Of a DNA stretch of 64,000 bases, positions 7,451-17,100 are shown in pieces; position 1 is the stretch's first letter; the number at the start of each line of letters is the position of its first letter. The DNA lies in assembly GCA_014695255.1 (NCBI GenBank), contig JACJNX010000073.1, positions 1-64,000 of the forward strand, in the 5' to 3' direction. The translations under genes were made by a program, and so were the position numbers. The stretch comes from Cyanobacteria bacterium FACHB-63. Lineage in GTDB: Bacteria > Cyanobacteriota > Cyanobacteriia > Leptolyngbyales > Leptolyngbyaceae. The notes under the pieces are model-generated. The model ran no database searches, was not told where the DNA came from, and saw only the letters and a program-made list of their open reading frames with translations.

Positions 7451-9907
7451 GTGGGACAACGAAAGCGGTTGCGTGTGGCAAAAGCACAGCTAGCGAGAAT
7501 TTGGTATCTAACAGCCCTTGCCTTGTTGCAATTTTTTTGCGTAATCGCTTGGGGCGTTTTCTCAGAAGCTCAGGGAATCGCTCAGACTGCGGCAAATCGT
7601 TCTGTTCCCACGCTGATCTCTCAAACCTTAAGGAGTGGGAACGCTTCGACAGCGCTTGTTCGTGCCCAAACGTTGAACACCCAAGGCGCAAATCAACTTG
7701 CAGCCGGACAAGCAGAAGCAGCGATCGGAACCTGGAAGCAAGCCGAAGCCGCCTACAAAGCAGCAGGCGACAAACTGGGGACGCTAGGCAGCCAGCTAAA
7801 CCAGGTGCAAGCCCTGCAATCTTTGGGTCAATATCGACGTGCTAGAACGACTCTAGAGCAAATCAACACCCAACTGCAAAGCTTACCTGATTCTGCTCTA
7901 AAAGCCGATGGACTCAGAAGCCTGGGGATCACACGATTTCGAGTGGGTGACTTTAAAGAAGCTCAAGCAGTTTTGCAGTCCAGTCTGACAATTTCTCAGC
8001 GCCTGAATGCGAATGCGGGGCAGAGCTATACGCTACTCGCATTGGGAAATCTAACGAGGGCACTCCAGGAACGACAGAAAAAAGATGGTGTAAAAAACGC
8101 GACTACTGAAGCGGGAGCTTCGCTGTTGCCGAAGGCAATCGCTTTCTATCAACGAGCCGCTTCTCTAACCCCTGATGATCTCACACGATCTCAAGCCAAG
8201 CTGAACCAGTTGAGCCTTTTAGCCGCAACAAACCCAACCCTCGATCAAACTCCCCTATTATCAGAAATCCGATCATTGCTCAAGCGTCTGCCCTTGAACC
8301 GTGCATCAATCTATGCCCAAGTGAATCTGGCAGAAAGCCTGATGAAAATGAGCAATCAGGATCAACGAGAAATCTCACAACTGCTCGTTAACGCCACCCA
8401 ACAAGCGCGAGAACTCCGAGATCCGAGGGCAGAAGCCTATGCACTGGGTCAACTGGGTCATCTCTACGAAATACTGCGTCAATGGTCGGATGCTCAGAAA
8501 GTCACGGAACAGGCGCTGCAAATTGCTCAAGCGATTCAAGCGAATGATATTGCAGGCTCTTGGCAGTGGCAGTTAGGACGAGTTCTGAAGCAGCAGGGAC
8601 AAACGACTGATGCAATTGCTGCCTACAATCAAGCCGTTGAAATGCTCTCAGTGCTGCGGGGAGATTTAGTCGCAATGAATCCGGAAGTGCAGTTTTCATT
8701 TCAGGAGCAGGTCGAACCGATTTACCGTCAATTAGTGCAATTGCTATTACAAAACAATCCGAACCAAGCAACGCTACAACGAGCCAGAGAAGTCATTGAA
8801 GCACTCCAGTTAGCAGAACTAAACAATTTCTTTCGAGAAGCCTGCTTAGACGTTAAACCCCAACAAATTGATCAAGTCGATCGCAACGCAGCCGTTGTTT
8901 ACTCGATTCTGCTGCCCGATCGCTTAGCAGTGATTCTGTCGCTACCGGGACAACCGCTGCGGTACTACACTCCCCCTGCACCCTCAGATGCAAGTACGAT
9001 CGAGAAAGCCTTTGATGATCTCTTCGCAACCCTCAACCCATTCATTGCCACCTCAGAGCCGCTGCGCCCAAATCAGCAGCTATACGACTTGCTGGTTCGC
9101 CCTGTTGCAAAAGATCTAGCCCAGAGCCAGGTCAAAACCCTAGTGTTTGTTCTAGATGGTGTCCTACGAGGGGTTCCGATCGCAGCCTTGCATGATGGGC
9201 AACAATACCTCATTGAACAATACAGCATTGCCCTATCTCCTGGTTTGCAACTGCTACCTCCCCGTTGGGAACGTCGCTCTCCAACCGCAACAGTGCCTTC
9301 AAACCAGTTGCAAACCCTAGCAGGAGGGGTATCCGAAGCTCGTCAAGGATTTTCGCCTCTTCCGGGTGTGGTGAAAGAAATGGAGCAAATTTCCACCTTG
9401 GTTCCGACAAATGTTTTGCTGAACAAAGCCTTTACGCGCGCCCAGTTTGAAGGCAGGGTCGAGTCGGTTCCGTTTCCGATCGTGCATCTTGCCACGCATG
9501 GTCAGTTCTCCTCTGAGGCAGAGAAGACGTTCCTATTGACTTGGGATGGACGAATTAATGTAAAAGAGTTCGACCAACTGCTAGAGGGTCGCAATCGCCA
9601 GGATCGTAAACCGATCGAACTGTTGATCTTAAGTGCTTGTCAGACTGCGACGGGCGATAAACGAGCGGCTTTGGGACTTGCAGGAGTCGCAGTACGATCT
9701 GGGGCACGCAGTACGATCGCAACGCTTTGGTCAGTTCAAGATAACTCAACGGCGATTCTGATGACGCGACTCTATGAGGAACTGCGTCAGCCTGAAATCA
9801 CAATAGCCGAGGCATTGCGTCAGGCACAATTGAAGTTGCTACGATCTCCCGACTATCAACAACCTTTCTACTGGGCACCGTTCGTATTGGTGGGCAACTG
9901 GCAGTGA
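7451..9907 (+). CDS. Membrane-anchored TPR-CHAT domain protease
   Basis: CHAT domains are caspase-like cysteine peptidases. The 818-residue protein has a basic N-terminus and one hydrophobic anchor or signal (about residues 17-37). A TPR-rich array follows (about 65-470; for example the WSDAQKVTEQALQIAQ and TTDAIAAYNQAVEML repeats), then a C-terminal CHAT domain (about 500-818). The catalytic pair is visible: His683 in HLATHGQF and Cys730 in LILSACQTATGD. The closing block with FYWAPFVLVGNW is typical. The start is a GTG preceded by AGGGGG. Such TPR-CHAT proteins are common in cyanobacteria; some relatives act in immunity or programmed death, but nothing here shows the substrate. It is monocistronic, divergent from a NarL-type regulator. 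Confidence 0.9.
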   Translation: MGQRKRLRVAKAQLARIWYLTALALLQFFCVIAWGVFSEAQGIAQTAANRSVPTLISQTLRSGNASTALVRAQTLNTQGANQLAAGQAEAAIGTWKQAEAAYKAAGDKLGTLGSQLNQVQALQSLGQYRRARTTLEQINTQLQSLPDSALKADGLRSLGITRFRVGDFKEAQAVLQSSLTISQRLNANAGQSYTLLALGNLTRALQERQKKDGVKNATTEAGASLLPKAIAFYQRAASLTPDDLTRSQAKLNQLSLLAATNPTLDQTPLLSEIRSLLKRLPLNRASIYAQVNLAESLMKMSNQDQREISQLLVNATQQARELRDPRAEAYALGQLGHLYEILRQWSDAQKVTEQALQIAQAIQANDIAGSWQWQLGRVLKQQGQTTDAIAAYNQAVEMLSVLRGDLVAMNPEVQFSFQEQVEPIYRQLVQLLLQNNPNQATLQRAREVIEALQLAELNNFFREACLDVKPQQIDQVDRNAAVVYSILLPDRLAVILSLPGQPLRYYTPPAPSDASTIEKAFDDLFATLNPFIATSEPLRPNQQLYDLLVRPVAKDLAQSQVKTLVFVLDGVLRGVPIAALHDGQQYLIEQYSIALSPGLQLLPPRWERRSPTATVPSNQLQTLAGGVSEARQGFSPLPGVVKEMEQISTLVPTNVLLNKAFTRAQFEGRVESVPFPIVHLATHGQFSSEAEKTFLLTWDGRINVKEFDQLLEGRNRQDRKPIELLILSACQTATGDKRAALGLAGVAVRSGARSTIATLWSVQDNSTAILMTRLYEELRQPEITIAEALRQAQLKLLRSPDYQQPFYWAPFVLVGNWQ

Positions 9908-9952
9908 GCAACTACAGAAAGGTTGTCGTGATTCAAGAAAGTAATGTTACTA

Positions 9953-10117
9953 AGAAGAGATTGCGCTTCACATTCCTGATGAAATTCCAATTGAAATAGA
10001 CTTGGGCTTTTAAGGCTTACAGTCGGACTACACCAATGTTCGCATCCCACACAAGAAGCTGCACGGGGTGAGCTACCCGAATTACAGAAGCAGGACAATC
10101 ATCATTGACGCAATAGG
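9953..10117 (+). pseudogene. Remnant of an IS5-type (DDE_Tnp_4) transposase
   Basis: The plus frame beginning near 9953 reads DEIPIEIDLGF, a stop, then GLQSDYTNVRIPHKKLHG. This resembles the conserved core of DDE_Tnp_4 transposases (IDLGFQGLQ..Y.N..IPHKK), with TAA replacing the Gln codon and decay after HKK. Both ends of the element are gone. It fills most of the gap upstream of the small cysteine-rich peptide gene and suggests past insertion or transfer at this locus. Confidence 0.65.
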
Positions 10118-10253
10118 ATACTCCATCACAAAGTGCCCGTTCGGGTAATAACACTGTGAATCAAATTCTTATATCAATAAAGAGAAGCATTCGAGTGCCC
10201 TCTTCGAGACAGCGCAGAATGCCTCAAATCCTTTATTACTCGGAGTTAAATCC

Positions 10254-10373
10254 ATGAAAACCTTAGATCAACCCGCAATGCCCACGATGAAGAAGTTCGT
10301 TATTCGTGAAGCAGAAACGCTCAAGACAACTCGTGCATCTTATTACGGCTCGTGTTGTTGTAAGTACTGCTAA
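10254..10373 (+). CDS. 39-residue Cys-rich peptide, candidate RiPP precursor
   Basis: The ATG follows CGGAG (about 8 bases upstream). The product is 39 residues. An N-terminal part (MKTLDQPAMPTMKKFVIREA) is followed by ETLKTTRA and a strikingly different tail, SYYGSCCCKYC, which ends the protein. A charged leader-like half plus a short C-terminal core crowded with Cys, Tyr, Gly and Ser is the usual layout of ribosomally made, modified peptide precursors. A perfect terminator hairpin follows the stop by 14 bases. The next gene fuses a PqqD-like peptide-binding domain to an M50 membrane protease, which fits leader recognition and cleavage. No lanthipeptide, YcaO or radical-SAM enzyme is adjacent. 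The precursor role is inferred; I do not recognise the family. Confidence 0.7.
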   Translation: MKTLDQPAMPTMKKFVIREAETLKTTRASYYGSCCCKYC

Positions 10374-10387
10374 TTCACCGTTTATTT

Positions 10388-10418
10388 AAAGCCGCCATCT
10401 CAAGATGGCGGCTTTTAC
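10388..10418 (+). terminator. Perfect hairpin terminator/attenuator between peptide and protease genes
   Basis: AAAGCCGCCATC (10388-10399) pairs without mismatch to GATGGCGGCTTT (10404-10415) across a TCAA loop, followed by a short T-run (TTTTA). It lies between the peptide stop and the ATG of the protease gene 15 bases later. Partial read-through here would give abundant peptide message and little protease message, as in many peptide loci. Confidence 0.9.
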
Positions 10419-10429
10419 CAGAAAAAACA

Positions 10430-11692
10430 ATGGGCACATATACAACAAATACACGGGTTGCAGTTTCTGCGTTTACTCGGCAAGCAGACGAAGAAGAAGT
10501 TGTGATTGGACATCCAGAAACGGCAGTGTTTTTAGTACTTCCTCCCGATGCTGTTGAACTCTTGGATGGTTTAGCAACGGGTAAAACAGTTGGGGAAGTT
10601 CAAGCTGCCTATCAAGCGAAGTATGGCGAAGTTCCTGATTTGGAAGACTTACTTACTTTTCTAGAAAGTAAAGGCTTTGTACATCCTCAGATGCACTCTA
10701 GAGAACTCAGTGGTTTCGATCAAGCAAAGAGTCGCACAGGGACTGTTAATTCTAGCAAACCTCCTCTGGTACGTTATCACTTCGCCAACTTTCCGAGATC
10801 GCTGGCTCAAGCGCTATTTAGCCGAATGGCGATGATTAGTTATGGGGGATTGATTGCTTTAGCATTGATCGCGATCGCGGCAGATCCGACGATCGTTCCT
10901 GGTTGGGATGCTTACTTCTTTAAGCAGAATGCAACAATGATGATCCTAATTATGGTGATTTTAGATTGCATCACGCTATTTTTGCATGAGATGGCTCATC
11001 TGGTTGCAGCGCGGGCACTAGGTGTCTCTTGCCGAATGGGAATTAGTCACCGCTTGTGGATGCTAGTTGCCGAAACAGATATGACAGGCATTTGGAGTGT
11101 ACCCCGACATCAACGCTACCTCCCGTTTCTTGCTGGTCCTTTGTTAGACACTGTATCCGCCTCGGTTCTGGTGTTGATTCTGTCTCTGCAACAGCGCGGA
11201 TTGATTAGCCTGCCTCCGGTAATATTTCAGATTGCTCGCGCATTGCTGCTCAACTATCTCTTGGGACTGCTGTGGCAATGTTACTTTTTCGTCCGGACTG
11301 ATTTCTATTATGTGATCGCCAACTTCTTTCGCTGTAAAAACTTAATGAAAGACACAGAGGTCTTTGTGCGAAATCAGGTTGCTCGCCTGCGCCGGATGCA
11401 TCACATTGATCAATCTCACATTCCAATCAAAGAACGGCGAGTGATTCGGATCTATGCCATTTTGTGGTGCCTCGGTCGAGTCGCTGCTCTTTATGCGCTT
11501 GGTTTTATTACACTGCCATTGATATGGCACTACAGTTTGTCGCTTTTGCCGATCCTTAGGGCTGGCTATCAGGCGAATCCTTACGCCTTTGTTGATGCTT
11601 TGTTGATGCTCTCGATGGTTTGTATTCCTCAAGGTATTGGCTTATGGCTTTGGTTGCGAAGTTTTCAGCTTAAACCCGCTAAATTATCATGA
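10430..11692 (+). CDS. PqqD-like domain fused to M50-type membrane zinc metalloprotease
   Basis: 420 residues. Residues about 10-85 form a PqqD-like fold (PETAVFLVLPPDAVELLDGLATGKTVGEV is the typical centre; split here at 29-57), the domain that binds leader peptides in RiPP systems. From about 130 on there are six or so membrane spans. HEMAH at 186-190 is the zinc-binding HExxH inside a helix, FLAGPLLD (233-240) matches the M50 GP motif, and RTDFYYVIANFF (289-300) supplies the likely third ligand, as in YydH-like peptide metalloproteases. The start lies just after the hairpin and has no good ribosome site. Its stop overlaps the next gene by four bases (ATGA). I infer that it recognises and cleaves the upstream peptide at the membrane. 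Confidence 0.85.
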   Translation: MGTYTTNTRVAVSAFTRQADEEEVVIGHPETAVFLVLPPDAVELLDGLATGKTVGEVQAAYQAKYGEVPDLEDLLTFLESKGFVHPQMHSRELSGFDQAKSRTGTVNSSKPPLVRYHFANFPRSLAQALFSRMAMISYGGLIALALIAIAADPTIVPGWDAYFFKQNATMMILIMVILDCITLFLHEMAHLVAARALGVSCRMGISHRLWMLVAETDMTGIWSVPRHQRYLPFLAGPLLDTVSASVLVLILSLQQRGLISLPPVIFQIARALLLNYLLGLLWQCYFFVRTDFYYVIANFFRCKNLMKDTEVFVRNQVARLRRMHHIDQSHIPIKERRVIRIYAILWCLGRVAALYALGFITLPLIWHYSLSLLPILRAGYQANPYAFVDALLMLSMVCIPQGIGLWLWLRSFQLKPAKLS

Positions 11693-13632
11693 ACATGCCA
11701 CTCACTGCTATGCTGCAATTAGAAATGGGTAAAGTTACGGTTCTAGAAGCAGAATCAGGACAAGCCCGTCAGGATTATTTGCAACGATCGCTAGCTCAAG
11801 TAACAAACGCAGAAACCTGGTTGCTTCGGTGCGATCGCACCGAAGCAGGACCCTGGGCGGGTCTAGCCGATTTGCTAACTCAGATACTGCCTCAAGTTCA
11901 ACACCACGCTCCAGAGTTAATTACACAGCACGACTACGAATTAACCCGCGTTCTGCCTGCTTTACAACGATCGCTACCCGTTCGCTATCCCTCTTTGACA
12001 GATATTGCTCCCCAACAAGAGCAAATCCGCAACTATCCAGCCGATCGCGCCTTTCGGATTATTCACGGTATCATCGATTTTTTAGCTGCTTGGTTTGAGC
12101 AGTCTCAGAGCAACCGCTTGATTATTGCTTGCGATCGCTACGACGACTCTGGTGGATTAGTTCGCATTTTCTTCACCGAATTACTGCGTCGTTGCGGAAA
12201 GCAGTTAAACCTGAGCCTGATTATTGCGATCGCTCCCGAGGCTGATCCGGATGTTGTAGGTAAATTTGATCCAAGTTTGATTGCACAAAGAATTTCGCTT
12301 GATCTACCGCATAGCGCAACTTCGATTGATTTACAAGCAATCAAGGCACAAGTTTGCGAGCTGCAACAGCGCGTTGACAATGATGCGATCGAGCAAGAAA
12401 TTCACTTACCAAGGCTGATTCATTATTTAAAGCTTTGCAATCAGCCTGAACAAGTTTTGACTTACCAAATTAAGGCTGCTGCACTTTACACGCGGCGAGG
12501 ATTTTACGAAGATGGTTTAGACTATGCACAGGCTGCTTTGGCACAACTAAAGCAGTGTCACCCAGACGGTGAGAAGCATTGGCAAATTGATTCCTTGCTG
12601 TATACCTGTTATGTCGCTTTAGACAAACCAAACGCTGCTTTTGCAGTACTCGAAGCAGCGATGCAAAGAACCAACACTGCGGACGATCGCTTCCGAGGTT
12701 GTTTCATGATGGCGATGTTGTACATTCGTGAACTTGAAGAGCGTGACATTGCCAAAGCAGAAGCATATTTGGAGCAAGGACTCATAGAATTAGCCCGAAC
12801 TACTTTTTCAGAGGAAGAAAAACTGTTTCACACCACCTTCAATCGAAACGGTTTAGCTTTAATTCGCTACCGTCAGGGAAGACACCAAGAAGCCGTAGAG
12901 CTTTGTCAATGGTGCTATCAACAAGTCAATGCTGTGATTCAGCCTGATCAACATCGTCTCTATCGATCGGTTCTGCTGTTCAACATTGCTCAGGTGTATG
13001 ACTTTATCGGCAACTATGCGGAAGCGATTCAATACTTCACAGCAGCAATGGAACTTGATCCAAATTACTCTGAATACTACAACTCGCGAGGAAACTTATA
13101 CTTCAAGCTAAATCAGCCTGATGATGCTCTCGATGACTACAAACGGGCAGTTGAATTGAGTGCGCCTTATCCAGAAGTTTGGGCAAATATTGGTCAAAGC
13201 TATCGACGCTTAGGCAATTGGACAGCGGCAGTTGATGCCTATTCTAGAGCGTTAGACTTGCAGCCGCAGCAGTTTTCTGTTTTGGTGGCGCGTGCCCAAG
13301 TGCTAGAGATGCTAGAACAACCGGAATCTGCTTTGGCTGACTACAGTGCCGCGATCGCAATTGATCCAACGCAGCCCTTGGTGCTAGCAAATCGCGCAAT
13401 CTTACACTACGGTATCGGGCAAGTTTCAGCCGCTTTAAACGATTTAAATCAAGCGATCGCTCTTGCTCCAGAAATAGCGGATTTATACCAGAATCGAGCG
13501 ATTGCTTTAACGAGTTTGGGTCGCTCTGAAGCTGCAATTCAAGATCTGCGAACTTATTTACAACTTTGTCCTGACGCTGAAGACTACACGGAGGTAGAAA
13601 GCCAAATGCTAGCTCTGCGATCACTGAACTAA
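11689..13632 (+). CDS. TPR protein with degenerate STAND/AAA-like N-terminal region
   Basis: 647 residues, translationally coupled to the M50 protease gene by ATGA overlap. The N-terminal third has the layout of the ATPase domain of MalT/AfsR-like regulators: KVTVLEAESGQARQDYLQRS sits where a Walker A loop is expected but lacks GxGK[ST], and NRLIIACDRYDDSGG sits where Walker B is expected. From about 240 the protein is helical repeats, with clear TPRs from about 430 to 630 (EAIQYFTAAMELDPN, DALDDYKRAVELS, AAVDAYSRALDLQP, ALADYSAAIAIDP, AALNDLNQAIALAP, AAIQDLRTYLQLCP). It is probably a scaffold or regulator for the peptide system, possibly no longer an ATPase. Its function is inferred from context only. 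Confidence 0.75.
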   Translation: MNMPLTAMLQLEMGKVTVLEAESGQARQDYLQRSLAQVTNAETWLLRCDRTEAGPWAGLADLLTQILPQVQHHAPELITQHDYELTRVLPALQRSLPVRYPSLTDIAPQQEQIRNYPADRAFRIIHGIIDFLAAWFEQSQSNRLIIACDRYDDSGGLVRIFFTELLRRCGKQLNLSLIIAIAPEADPDVVGKFDPSLIAQRISLDLPHSATSIDLQAIKAQVCELQQRVDNDAIEQEIHLPRLIHYLKLCNQPEQVLTYQIKAAALYTRRGFYEDGLDYAQAALAQLKQCHPDGEKHWQIDSLLYTCYVALDKPNAAFAVLEAAMQRTNTADDRFRGCFMMAMLYIRELEERDIAKAEAYLEQGLIELARTTFSEEEKLFHTTFNRNGLALIRYRQGRHQEAVELCQWCYQQVNAVIQPDQHRLYRSVLLFNIAQVYDFIGNYAEAIQYFTAAMELDPNYSEYYNSRGNLYFKLNQPDDALDDYKRAVELSAPYPEVWANIGQSYRRLGNWTAAVDAYSRALDLQPQQFSVLVARAQVLEMLEQPESALADYSAAIAIDPTQPLVLANRAILHYGIGQVSAALNDLNQAIALAPEIADLYQNRAIALTSLGRSEAAIQDLRTYLQLCPDAEDYTEVESQMLALRSLN

Positions 13633-13732
13633 GGCAACAATGCCCCTGACGCTATATCTCTTTGCTTTGAAATAGAGTACAGCCTCCCCACCAAACCACC
13701 GGAAAAACTGCATCAACTTTTATCGAGCGCAA

Positions 13733-13966
13733 TCAAGCTTTCAGCACAGTTGCCGCTACCAACCGCAGCAAGTTTTTTCCGAAAACTAAAGCTTCTTCTG
13801 CCGTCGGTAATCTCAGCAGGCGTATCTTTTGCAGTTCAAGTGCTGGATGCAGCCAAGGTCCATCGGTTCCAAATAGAACTTTATGAGCACCGCCTCTTTG
13901 CACAGTTTGCACGAGATAATCAAACCGACGCACACCGGATGTATCGGTATAGTATTACAGCAACGA
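13733..13966 (-). pseudogene. C-terminal remnant of an amidohydrolase-family enzyme
   Basis: The minus frame reads YTDTSGVRRFDYLVQTVQRG followed by HKVLFGTDGPWLHPALELQ and ends normally with EEALVFGKNLLRLVA. This matches the end of TIM-barrel amidohydrolases (amidohydrolase-2 type), including the metal-site Asp in FG[ST]DGPW. Immediately upstream on this strand the frame meets a stop and no barrel sequence is found. About three quarters of the gene is therefore missing and the piece cannot fold as an enzyme. Confidence 0.7.
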
Positions 13967-14129
13967 ATGTGCCAACCGTAGCAATCCCAGAAATCAGAAG
14001 CGTATGAATCATTAGGATTCAATATTTAAAGAAATATGATGAAAGTTGCAAAAAATCCCATCCAGCCATTCTATTAAATAAGAACCTTCAGGTTAGACGA
14101 GATCTCTAGGTGAGGGAGGAAGCGCGATC

Positions 14130-17100
14130 GTGCCACCCATGTTGCAGATTCAACTTCTTGGCGGGTTTGACTTGTCCTACGGCGACCAGAGTTTGACGGG
14201 GGCGGCTTCAGAACGGCTTCAGTCTTTACTGGCCTATTTAGCCTTGAATCGGCAAAAGGCACACCCTCGCCAACACTTAGCCGCTCTATTTTGGACAGAC
14301 TCGAATGATACACAAGCTCGAACCAACTTACGTAAAGAGCTATACCATCTGCGGCAAAACTTACCGGATGTAGAACAGATTTTACGTATCGAACCAAAAA
14401 CACTCTCATGGTCGCCAACGGTTCCGTTTACGCTGGATGTGATCGACTTTGAGAATGCCGCAGAACAGGATCAACTCGAACCCGCGATCGCGCTCTATCG
14501 CGGTGAATTGCTGCCCCAGTGCGATGACGATTGGATTACTCCGGAGCGCGATCGACTTCAGCAATTGTATGTTCGAGTCTTGGAGCAATTAATTGAACGA
14601 TTCAAAGGGCAACAAGACTATCGTTTAGCCCTGAACTACGCACAGCAACTCTTACGGGTTGATCCGCTGAATGAATCGACCTACTGTACCTTAATGCGAC
14701 TGCATGATTTGAGTGGCGATCGCGCCAATGCGCTTCAGGTTTATCACCGTTGTATGACCATGCTGCGCGAGGAGTTGGGCATTGATCCCAGTCCCACCAC
14801 TCGCAAGCTCTATGAACAACTGTTGCGAGAAGAGGAGTTACCCCCAGACAAGCCCCGGATTCAGCAAGTACGCTATCTCCAGCCATCATCACCGCCGCAA
14901 TCCTCTCTACCTCTAGTTGGACGTAGCCCAGAGTGGAGCCGAATTCAAGACTGGGCAAGTTCAGCTACTCAAGTTCTCTTGTTAAGCGGTGAACCGGGAA
15001 TTGGCAAAACTCGATTGTTAGAGGAACTCCGAACAACGGTGCCAGTTGCGCTTTGGGGACGGGGATTTGCTGCCGAAATGGTGCGTCCCTACGGGATTTG
15101 GATTGATGCTTTACGATCAGTGCCGCTCCCACAGACTGTTCCAGCAGAATTGGGTTTCCTGCTGCCAGAGTTCGGGCAACCCGTCAAAGCCCCACCCGAT
15201 CGTAGCCATTTGTTTGATGCGGTGGTGCAACTGCTGGCAGACTGGACAACGCAAACTCCCTTGCTGGTGATACTCGATGATATTCAGTGGATGGATGAAG
15301 CATCATCAGCACTGCTGCACTATGCGAGTCGATTGCTGAGTCATCTTCCGGTTAAATTTGCTTGTACGGCTCGTTCTGGAGAATTATCCAAAAATGTCGC
15401 GATTTCGCAAGTTCTGCAATCGCTGCGACGCGAACAACGATTAAACACGATCGAACTCCAACCCTTCGATCGTGGCAACACGGCGGAATTGATTTGCAAG
15501 GTCAATACCGATCACTCGTTTGATCTGTCCCTAGAGCTGATCGATCAAGTCTTTCAGGACAGCGGCGGGAATCCTTTATTTGTTCTAGAAATTGCGCGGG
15601 CGTTGTCACAAAAACAGTCCCATTATGCGGATAATTTGGAAGCCTTGATTCACGCTCGACTGCAACAATTGGATGACCAGACACGCGACCTTTTACCCTG
15701 GGCAGCCGCACTCGGACGCAGTTTTAAGCCTGCAAGGATCGCTCAGGTTGTAGACTATCCGTTGCCGCAGCTATTAACCGCGATCGCACACCTAGAGCAA
15801 CAAAGCATGATTCGTCCTAGTACAGCGATCGGAAACGAACTGGGCTATGACTTTGCTCATGATGTGGTGCGCCAAGTTGTGTATGAACAGATGTCGGAGC
15901 CGTGCCGTCAATTGGTGCATTTGCAAATTGCTCATAAGCTCAACCAACTCACGACTCCTGACAATGCGTTAGCGGGTGAGATTGCTCATCATGCACGGCT
16001 AGGAGGCGATCACGTACTAGCTGCTTCTAGTGCCTTGCTTGCCGCAGAACGCTGTCTTAAATTATTTGCCTATGCGGAAGCGGCAGTGCTGGCTCAACGA
16101 GGTGTGCAGTCGTGTCAATGGCTCGATCGACAAACTCGCGTTCACTTGCAGTTGAGATTGCTTCGAGTTTGGGCAACTGCAGGCGTAACAGGCGATCGTG
16201 TCACTCAGATCGAAGCCGAAGTGCGTCAACTGATGGCAGAAGCGAGTCGATTAGGGTCAAACGATGATGAAGCGATCGCTCATGAAACCTTAAGTGTTCT
16301 GTATTATGAGCAAGGCAACTATGCTGAACTACATCAACATTCCCTGCGATCGACCGAAGTGAGCCGTGCCGCCAGTCCCGCAACAGCAGCCAGAGTTTTA
16401 GGGTTAAGCGGCTCCTGCTTGACAGAATTGGGACAGGATATGATTCGGGGAGAAGCAATCCTCCTGGAAGCACAATCGCTGGCGAGTCGAGTTGGGTTAG
16501 AGCAGAGCGATATCTATGGTGGATTGGGAGCTATTGAACTGCATAAGGCACACTATGATGCAGCACGGGCTTTCCTACAACGGGCATTACAACTCGCGCA
16601 GAGAGACCAAGACCGTTGGCGAGAGTGCAATTGCTTAACGAATCTGATCATGACCGAGCTAGAGGCGGGGGATGCCAATGCTGCCTTATCCTATTGTGAA
16701 GCTATGACGACTCTGGTTGCTCAGATTGAAGGAAAGGAGAGTGAAAGCGCAGTGGCAGCCGCATTGATGGCACTTGCCCATTACCAGCTTCAGCGTCTCA
16801 ATTCAGAACTCAATCTAGAAGCCGCGATCGTCAGACTGAAACAATTGGACATCAAGCGAATGCAGGCTTATATTCTGATTGGCGCGGCGGAAGTGAATTT
16901 TGTACAGGAACAATTTGAGTTAGCCGCTGTTCGAGCGGAGGAAGCTCTACAAATGGCTCAGATCATGAAGCATCCAAGCGAGATTGCGATCGCGTGGGCA
17001 TTGTTGATTCAAGCTGTTTTAGCATTAGGAGAAACAGATCGAGCCACTGCGCTATTTGAAACGCTACAGAATCACATCGATCTCCGTTTGCTCAGTGTCC

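Noticed and set aside
13750-14007. 85-codon plus ORF
   Set aside because: Antisense to the recognisable amidohydrolase remnant on the minus strand.
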